The notes under the pieces are model-generated. The model was given only the letters and a program-made list of their open reading frames with translations, had not been told where the DNA came from and ran no database searches. A stretch of DNA of 64,000 nucleotides from Pohlia nutans (taxonomy: Eukaryota; Streptophyta; Bryopsida; Bryales; Mniaceae), in the NCBI GenBank assembly GCA_022496805.1, contig CM040093.1:12800713-12864712 (forward strand), read 5' to 3'. The position numbers were made by a program, and so were the translations under genes. Below, in pieces: positions 56,887 through 64,000 of this stretch; position 1 is the stretch's first letter; each line of letters starts with the position of its first letter.

Positions 56887-59497
56887 ATGAGACTGTATAT
56901 CATTGGTATTTTAGCGAAAATACTTGGAATAATAATACCCCTTTTACTAGGAGTAGCCTTCTTAGTTCCAGCTGAACGTAAAGTAATGGCTTCTATGCAA
57001 CGTAGAAAGGGTCCTAATGTAGTGGGATTGTTTGGATTGTTACAACCTTTAGCAGATGGTTTGAAATTAATGATAAAAGAACCTATTTTACCAAGTAGTG
57101 CTAATTTATTTATTTTTATAATGGCTCCAGTAATTACATTTATGTTAAGTTTGGTTGCTTGGGCTGTTATACCGCGCGCCGTGCAAGGTGCTTTCGTCGC
57201 TATGGGGCATATCCTGGTGCCCGATCTCCAGTCTGCGTCAATGGAGTAAATCACCCAGAGGTAGCGTTGCCGCAATGCGCGTGGAAAAGCATCTGGGAAA
57301 CCAAGTCACAGGAGATTCATATTTCAAAGGACGACTCGGAAGATACTGTTGGGGTTGATGAGGCTGACGAATCCGAATTACGTAGCTGCTGAACGACAGC
57401 ATTCACCAAGCCAGCGGGTAACGATTTGGTCCTGTAATCGGTTCTTTTGGTAGGTATAACGGAGGCCGAAGACGGAAAAAAATATATATTTTCTTTTCGG
57501 GGGCATTCTCAGTAAGGGAATAATACTATGCGGACATCTTACCTCGACGGACACGTGAAAAAAGTCGAAGACGCAATCACGGGATCGACCTACTCTCTAG
57601 TGAGAGGGTCGGCGGAGCCACTATAGTAAGTAAATAGGGAAATCGACCAAGCCAGGTACTGAAGGGCGGCAGTCATGATTCGATGGTAGAGGGCGTAGCC
57701 CTTTCCTTGCCACAAATGTGGTGAAGGCGGCGACGCTTCAACTCTTCTGAGAAGACGGGTTGATCATAGCAGACACTTAAATGCTGCTACGATCTCATTC
57801 AATAAGTACCTCGTAAAGCGCGTCAATATATATATATATATTTTTGTTGATGTGCTTTAGTAAATCAGTGGCGGAGAGCTGTATGACGGAAAACTGTCAC
57901 GTATGGTTCGGAGGGCGGGGAAATCTCCGACCCCTACTTTTGATTATGGTATGGTATTGTCAGATTTAAATGTAGGTATACTTTATCTATTTGCTATATC
58001 TTCTTTAGGCGTTTATGGTATTATTACAGCAGGCTGGTCCAGTAATTCTAAATATGCTTTTCTAGGAGCATTACGATCTGCAGCTCAAATGGTTTCTTAT
58101 GAAGTTTCTATCGGTCTTATTATTATTACTGTACTAATTTGTGTAGGTTCTTGTAATTTTAGTGAGATTGTAATCGCGCAAAAGCAGATATGGTTTGGCA
58201 TTCCCTTGTTCCCTGTATTTATTATGTTCTTTATTTCTTGTTTAGCAGAAACTAATCGAGCTCCTTTTGATCTACCAGAAGCAGAAGCTGAATTAGTCGC
58301 GGGCTATAATGTAGAATATTCTTCGATGGGTTTTGCTCTTTTTTTTCTAGGGGAATATGCTAATATGATCTTAATGAGGTGTGGAGCTTTGCATCTGACA
58401 TTCGTTGGGCTGCGGCCTTCTGCAGGAGCCAGTGTCCTTTTAAGGGCCTTGTGCAGTAAACCCTTCTGAGCGATCTGAAAACCAGTAGGCTCGCGAAGCT
58501 TTCAGAGAAGGGTAGCCTGGTGTGTCAGCACAACAACGAAACGCGAACCCATCGGACGACCTATCTAAGACTAGGGAGATACCCTAAGTGGGTACTTCGT
58601 AACTTTTCCCCAGACCTATACGTGTACCGAATGCTCATACGGGAAAGTGCGCTCCTAGGTCTGGAACCAGGGAGGGTTGCTGCGAGAAAAAACTTCTCGT
58701 CTCATCCAGGGGGTGCGAACACACCTGCGCGAATTACAGATGACAGCTACAAGGGTGGCGGGGGAAGGAAACAGTACCCCATATCCGGGGATGAATGTAA
58801 ACCCATTGAACAAGGATAATCATTCTGGTTCTGGGAGATAGAACTCACCGCCGGTGGTGGACATTAGTCTGAAAATCGGGCGTAGCGATCCCAAGTCACT
58901 AGGGCGCAAAGCGCAGCACCTATATTATTGCGGACAATAATAGACTAGACTACTACTCGCGCCTTATTACGAGCGAATCCAGTCTAAACCGAGCAGCTTA
59001 AAATTTGACGGAAAATACATTTTTCCCGCTTTGTGCTGATCATCCACACTCAGACATCCATGCGAGGCCTTCGTGATTCGAAAACCTACGCGTAGCATTG
59101 GTTAGAGGGGGATGAGACTCAGGATTTCCAGAACGGAGCCGTATGACGCGAGAGTGTCATGTACGGTTCTTTGAGAAGGGTGTGAATATCTATTATTCTC
59201 AGGCCCCAAGGGGCCACGAAGCTACACCCTTACTCTCCTAGTCTATGTACATTGCTTTTTCTAGGAGGTTGGCTGCCCATCCTAGATATTCCTATTTTTT
59301 ATGTGATTCCGGGTTCGATTTGGTTTAGTATCAAGGTTCTTTTCTTTTTGTTTGTATATATATGGGTTCGTGCAGCATTTCCACGATATCGTTATGACCA
59401 ATTGATGAGGCTTGGTTGGAAAGTATTCTTACCTTTATCATTAGCTTGGGTAGTTTTTGTATCTGGTGTTCTAGTAGCTTTTGACTGGCTCCCTTAA
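56887..59497 (+). CDS. nad1: NADH dehydrogenase subunit 1 (three exons)
   Basis: This is a membrane-arm subunit of respiratory complex I. Exons 56887-57173, 57938-58378 and 59239-59497 total 987 nt, or 328 residues plus stop, the bryophyte length. The exon breaks fall exactly after nt 287 and nt 728. The ATG start gives [14 protein letters not shown]. Family landmarks are [42 protein letters not shown] and [17 protein letters not shown]28 (CCA, C at 56969) and S36 (TCT, C at 56993) stand where homologues have Leu and Phe, so both are candidate C-to-U editing sites. The start of exon 3 could shift by a few bases. Confidence 0.93.
57174..57937 (+). other. Group II intron nad1i287
   Basis: The intron interrupts codon 96 after nt 287. 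It starts GCGCG in place of the usual GUGYG and ends CCCTAC. Domain V is at 57876-57909 (GAGCTGTATGACGG through ACGTATGGTTC). It contains a short (AT)n-U tract near 57826-57846 and no maturase. Confidence 0.85.
58379..59238 (+). other. Group II intron nad1i728
   Basis: It begins GTGTGG after nt 728 of nad1. Domain V is at 59136-59169 (GAGCCGTATGACGCG through ATGTACGGTTC). In angiosperms this intron carries matR, but only short frames are present here, so it lacks a maturase. Confidence 0.85.
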
Positions 59498-59710
59498 TTC
59501 ATTGAACAATTTCACTGCAGTGCAACTAAAAAATATATATTTTTAATTAAAAAAAACTCCGTTAAATAGCAGCTAAAAAACCAAATGAATTGATTAGAAG
59601 AAATATAAAATAATATATTTTATTCGTTCTATTAACTTCATAAATGCAGGCTTTGAGAGAAGGAGAGAGAGGCCAAGCCTCTCTCTTTTTTTGAGCGTTC
59701 CAAAACGAAT

Positions 59711-59747
<37 letters not shown>

Positions 59748-59862
59748 TTTTTATCTAAGGCCTTGTAATGATGGGTAAATCCTGCCCATGATGGATTGCG
59801 TTAATCATGAAGAACACAAAGTTTCCATGATCCGCGAAAACGAGAAAGCACGAAACATTCAT
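59498..59862. other. nad1-cob mitochondrial spacer
   Basis: The spacer contains poly-A/T tracts, an inverted GAGAGAGAGGC/GCCTCTCTC hairpin around 59660-59690 and a long (AT)n run at about 59711-59745. No gene was recognised. Confidence 0.6.
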
Positions 59863-62026
59863 ATGGCAAGACGACTATCGATTCTTAAACAACCTATATT
59901 TTCTACATTTAACAATCATTTGATAGATTATCCAACCCCAAGCAATATAAGTTATTGGTGGAGTTTTGTTTCGTTGGCTGGTCTTTGCTTGTTCATTCAG
60001 ATAATTACAGGCGTTTTTTTAGCTATGCATTATACGCCTCATGTGGATTTAGCTTTCTTAAGCGTAGAACACATCATGAGAGATGTGAAAGGCGGCTGGT
60101 TGCTTCGTTATATGCATGCTAATGGGGCAAGTATGTTTTTTATTATGGTTTATCTTCATATTTTTCGTGGTCTATATTATGGAAGTTATTCGAGTCCTAG
60201 GGAATTAGTTTGGTGTCTTGGAGTTGTCATTTTACTTTTAATGATTATAACAGCTTTTATAGGATACGTACTACCGTGGGGTTGATTTGGCCCCTCCTTC
60301 TACTAATGGAAGGATAAAAAAACCCCACTAAATGCGGGAAACTCTTTATTACTAAGGTACTTTTCTCCTATGGAAGGCGCAAAATGGACGATTTTTGGTG
60401 GCGATCCCCAGAATTTTAGCCTTGCTGTCTTGTGTGGGTTTAAATTCTAAGTAAAAATCCTTAGCATGTCATCATAGACAATCCGCAGGAAAACTCTTGC
60501 TACACGAGAATAGGCGTCTTCGGCCTTAGAAAAAATAGCATAGAGATTTCCTCAGAGACTACACGTGGGGTGCCTAGTCTATCATTGATCTTTGGCTAGG
60601 TAAATATGTAGTCCCATTTCTCTCTAAAAAATCATGTCTATTTCACTCTAATGAATGAATAAATAAAGGCCGGAGGCCTATTGGAGTCTTCTTATGGTCT
60701 ATTTAAACCGTATATTAAGGTTTTATTTATAGGCCTTACTTAAACAGCTTTGTAACCTTTTGCCATAATAGATCCAGGATATTTTAATAGGGTTTACTTT
60801 CAATTCTTGCTCCGGGGATATTTGAGTAACACCCAATTTAACGAATAATAGTAAGGCCGAAGGCCCGCCAGTATCTAGGATTTCAAATCAAAACCTCGGC
60901 TAGTTCGAATTGGTTCCTGTTTTCTTTCAGGACAGTTAAGAGAGTTTCTAAGAAAATTATTGACTATTTGACTCTTGGAGCATTAGCCTATTGGCTTATG
61001 AATGATCAGGCCAAAGAGCGCGCGGGCCTTATTCATACAAATAGTTTTACCAAAATACTGCAGAAAAAATTTCGTATCAGGGCTAATTCTAGTAAAAAAT
61101 ACTTTAAATCGCTGCTCGATATCCTGAGTGAAATGCTGAGATAGAAAAAACCGGTGGAGCCTGACATCATTCATCCATAAAATCTGAAAAGAATGTAGAA
61201 AAGACATGGTTTGGGGGAATTTAGGCAAATGAGTTTTTGGGGAGCTACAGTCATTACGAGCTTAGCTAGTGCAATACCTGTGGTAGGAGACACTATAGTA
61301 ACTTGGCTTTGGGGTGGTTTCTCGGTAGATAATGCTACCTTAAATCGTTTTTTTAGCCTTCATTACTTACTTCCTTTTATAATAGCTGCCGTTGCTATTA
61401 TTCATCTTGCTGCATTACATCAATATGGCTCTAATAATCCATTGGGTATCAATTCTTCTGTGGATAAAATAGCTTCTTATCCCTATATGTACGTAAAAGA
61501 TTTAGTATGTTGGGTAGCTTTTGCCATTTTTTTTTCTATTTTTTTTTTTTATGCACCTAATGTTTTGGGGCATCCCGACAACTACATACCCGCGAATCCT
61601 ATGTCAACTCCGGCTCATATAGTGCCAGAATGGTATTTCTTACCAGTTTATGCGATTCTTCGAAGTATACCTAACAAATTAGAGGGTGTAGCTGCCATAG
61701 GACTAGTTTTTGTGTCATTATTTGCTTTACCGTTTATTAACACATCGTATGTACGTAGTTCGAGTTTTCGACCAATTCACCAAAAATTATTTTGGTTGCT
61801 TTTGGCAGATTGCTTAGTTTTAGGCTGGATTGGATGTCAACCTGTGGAAGCACCATATGTTACTATTGGACAAATTGCTTCAGTTGGTTTTTTCTTCTAT
61901 TTTGCTATTACGCCCATTCTCGGCAAATTAGAAGCTAGATTAATCCAAAATTCTAATGTTTGCGAGGACTTAAGTCCTCGCAAGCTTTCCCACATTTTTA
62001 AGAATTCAATTTATGTTGTGAAATGA
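59863..62026 (+). CDS. cob: Apocytochrome b (two exons)
   Basis: This is the central membrane subunit of respiratory complex III, carrying two haems and the quinone sites. Exons 59863-60282 (exactly 420 nt) and 61226-62026 give 406 residues. The start chosen is the ATG giving [19 protein letters not shown], the family N-terminus. An upstream in-frame extension is not conserved. Haem-ligand histidines are visible in AMHYTPH and MVYLHIFRG and in the second-exon FSLHYLLP and [15 protein letters not shown] is also present. The frame is intact. Confidence 0.95.
60283..61225 (+). other. Group I intron cobi420
   Basis: A 943-bp intron follows nt 420 of cob. The exon ends in T and the intron ends in G, as expected of group I introns. 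No LAGLIDADG homing-endonuclease frame is visible. Confidence 0.8.
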
Positions 62027-63027
62027 AAAGCCATCAATTTATTAACCGTCTTATTACCAAATCCCCGTATCCGGTTTTTATCTATGATTTCTGCATTAAT
62101 TAGTGGTGTGTTTTTAATTGCGCCACTTTTCAAACCCATCATTGCACTTTGTGAAAATGGGTTCCTGAATGCAGCTTCGCCCTTGGATGCTCACGCCCTT
62201 GCCGGGATTACTCTAGCAATTACAGCGGGTATTTCAGGAATCCAGCGTCGGTCAAGAATTCCGGATCAAACAAAGTTTCTGTCCAGAATTGTTGACCTAG
62301 GAGACCCCCAACAAATAGGGGCCCATGAACGTTTTGTTTGGTTCAATTGAATGATCACAGAAAGGCTTCTATTTGTATTTCGCTATTTGTTGTTGTCGTC
62401 GCCATAATAGATTTCAATTCAATTGGATGCCGACAAAATAAAACAAATATTAAACAACAATAGAAATTGACTTCGTGTTGTTTGTCTTATTGACTTCTTT
62501 GTCTTATCAAAGAAGCAGCATATATTGCTGCTAATCGTGTTGTCTTATTGACTTCGTGTTGTCTTATTCTCATTCTCTATTATGTTCGCTGCGCACATAA
62601 TAGCCTTTTAGAGTTCAGTTCTTCTTTTTGGAAAGAAATTACAAAAAGAAATTACAATTACAATACATTACAACATGTATTTGGCTATTACAAATACATC
62701 TTACAGCTATTATAATAAGCTTCTTTCCTTTCTGTGGTCTTTTATTTCCGAAGTTTACTAAGTTTACAAGGCGCAAAGCGGAATTCGTATATTTTTATTT
62801 GCAAATAATAATTAACATTTTAACATTTGCACTAGAGACTAAATGCTACACAACGTATTCACTGTGCTGCGCACATAATAGATTACCAATTTTGCAGCTT
62901 CACCCACAGAAAGGAAACTGAATATTCAATTAATAATTTTCTCTAAGAAAAGAAAAGAACTAAAATATGCTTCGCTCTTTAACTCATGTTCTAATGTGTT
63001 TACTTCTTGGAAAAAAAGAGACGATTT
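62027..63027. other. cob-nad9 mitochondrial spacer with an unassigned small frame
   Basis: A frame at 62084-62350 (88 codons, with ISALISGVFLIAPLFKPI near its start) has one hydrophobic segment, but I do not recognise it. It may be a gene remnant. GCTGCGCACATAATAG occurs near 62589 and 62869. TTGTCTTATTGACTTC repeats at about 62481 and 62540. No tRNA is seen. Confidence 0.5.
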
Positions 63028-63259
63028 GTGGATAACCAATCGTTTTTCAAATCTCTGATAGCTACTTTACCAAAATGGATACATCAATTTCAAAAATCAA
63101 AACATGAAAATATATTATATACCAATCCTGATTACCTATTTCAATTATTATGGTTTTTGAAATATCATACCAATACACGTTTTCAGGTCTTAATTGATAT
63201 TGGTGGAGTTGATTATCCTTCTCGAAAACAAAGATTTGAAGTAGTTTATAATTTACTAA
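63028..63259 (+). CDS. nad9: NADH dehydrogenase subunit 9, exon 1
   Basis: This is a peripheral-arm subunit of complex I. The exon encodes DNQSFFKSLIATLPKWIHQF through SRKQRFEVVYNLL and breaks in phase 1, as expected for nad9i283. The family start (Met-Asp-Asn-Gln) is a GTG here at 63028. The in-frame region upstream contains stops, so either GTG initiates or the Met codon has mutated. The second exon is outside the window. Confidence 0.88.
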
Positions 63260-64000
63260 GGGCGACCGCGAAGTCATCGAATAAAGTGCTCATTCGTACC
63301 AAACGAATGAGACGTTGTAGAAGTCTGCAACGAAACGGGCACGACTTATTTGACGGATATACCGCTAGGGACACCCAACGGAACGAACTTCCAATGGGGA
63401 ACATAGCCTGTCGTGAAAGGGGATCACAGGGAATAGCCAACCCATAATACCCAACCGTGTCTTTGAAACGCAGTTGAACGGGGAAAAAAATTTATTTCTT
63501 TTTTTTCATTCGTAAACGTGAGGTGTAGGTGGGATATTAGCCCGGGCGCATTAGGCAAGACTCGAATGAAGTATCATAGCGTCTTCTTCGTACGACGGAG
63601 CTTAGTGACGATCGTACCAGGACAACAAAGGAACCAAGATCCCCAAAAGTATTTTTTTTCTTTTTGCTCTCATGAAAATCGGAGTAAAGGGCGAAGCTTT
63701 AAAAGCACAGCACTTGAGGGTATCTAAAGCACCTGAAGCGCACTGCGCGAAGATGCCCAAAAGCATCCAATTACGAGCATTCGGTGGAACCGGTGAACCA
63801 TACATTTTTCTAAATAAAGATGCGTGGGACAGAGGGCTCGTAGTACCTACCTACCCAAAACAAACCCTGCAAAAGGAAAGCGCTGGCACTGTATGACGGA
63901 GGGGAAGGAGCCTAAATCGACGTACCCCCTCCTAGAGGGGGTACGTTGCATACTCGAGCAGCATGAAGGGACCGAGATTGAGCTTGGATAAGACTAAGCA
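63260..64000 (+). other. Group II intron nad9i283 (5' part)
   Basis: The intron begins GGGCGACC, a variant of the GUGYGAC start, and runs past the window end. Short frames inside it are not conserved coding sequence. No domain V is seen before the end, in keeping with truncation by the window. Confidence 0.75.

Larger units (their letters stand above)
54051..64000. other. Mitochondrial DNA segment (NUMT or assembly join), about 10 kb
   Basis: From about 54051 to the window end the sequence is colinear with a bryophyte mitochondrial genome: cox3 (5'-truncated), nad1, cob and nad9, all on one strand, with group I and II introns and intact exons. The left junction falls at the codon where cox3 intron i171 would sit (TTT CAA TGG TGG). 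Unedited codons and introns show a DNA origin. No exon carries a disabling mutation, so the segment is either very recent in the nucleus or joined by assembly error. Confidence 0.85.

Noticed and set aside
58379..59238. Maturase gene in nad1i728
   Set aside because: Only short frames are present, with none of the reverse-transcriptase or domain X motifs expected of matR.

Overview
The window looks like nuclear DNA of a land plant, most likely a moss, joined at about position 54,050 to roughly 10 kb of mitochondrial DNA. The moss assignment rests on the mitochondrial part. It holds cox3, nad1, cob and nad9 in native order, with introns at positions that correspond to cox3i506, nad1i287, nad1i728, cobi420 and nad9i283, and an unedited CGG codon at cox3 nt 733, a site known to be edited in the moss Physcomitrium. 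The nuclear part is AT-rich, full of DNA transposons and arrays, and contains only one clear host gene, a CLT-type plastid thiol transporter. I saw no LTR retrotransposon domains.

Layout. 1-2.5 kb: decayed methyltransferase half of a ParB-methyltransferase gene (copy 1), followed by what looks like the end of its host transposon near 3.1 kb. 3.1-6.7 kb: non-coding DNA with a possible inverted-repeat element and fragments of a DUF7869-type transposase. 6.9-10.6 kb: two large tandem arrays that share a palindromic core, one of them interrupted by a TA-duplicating element. 11.7-17.7 kb: a DUF7869-type transposase gene (minus strand) split by a 2.7-kb CACTA-like element with a perfect ATG target duplication. 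17.9-18.4 kb: a 120-bp minisatellite. 19.86-35.84 kb: a 16-kb Mutator-like element bounded by a 10-bp direct repeat. 39.3-43.4 kb: a third, intron-poor and degenerate ParB-methyltransferase-like gene. 44.3-47.2 kb: CLT transporter, with a reduplicated 3' end. 49.4-52.7 kb: an unknown two-exon gene and a broken PIF/Harbinger nuclease. 54.05-64.0 kb: mitochondrial DNA.

The most interesting system is the 16-kb element. It carries two divergent genes: an open MULE/SWIM transposase (plus strand) and a bacterial- or phage-style fusion of a ParB/Srx domain with an N6/N4 amino-methyltransferase domain (minus strand). The second gene is interrupted by one in-frame TGA and by a 5.1-kb repetitive intron. 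Introns of both genes contain many copies of the same palindromic word, GTCGGA(T/C)CCGAC. Two diverged relatives of the ParB-methyltransferase gene lie in the same window, so this is a gene family rather than an accident. I infer that the methyltransferase marks or recognises element DNA, possibly those palindromes. The sequence alone does not prove this, and the usual catalytic DPPY-type motif is replaced in all three copies.

The mitochondrial segment keeps introns and unedited codons, so it derives from DNA and not from cDNA. It is either a very recent nuclear insertion or an assembly join. Its exons are uninterrupted, so nothing shows that it has aged in the nucleus. All coordinates and splice sites were read by eye, without alignment software.
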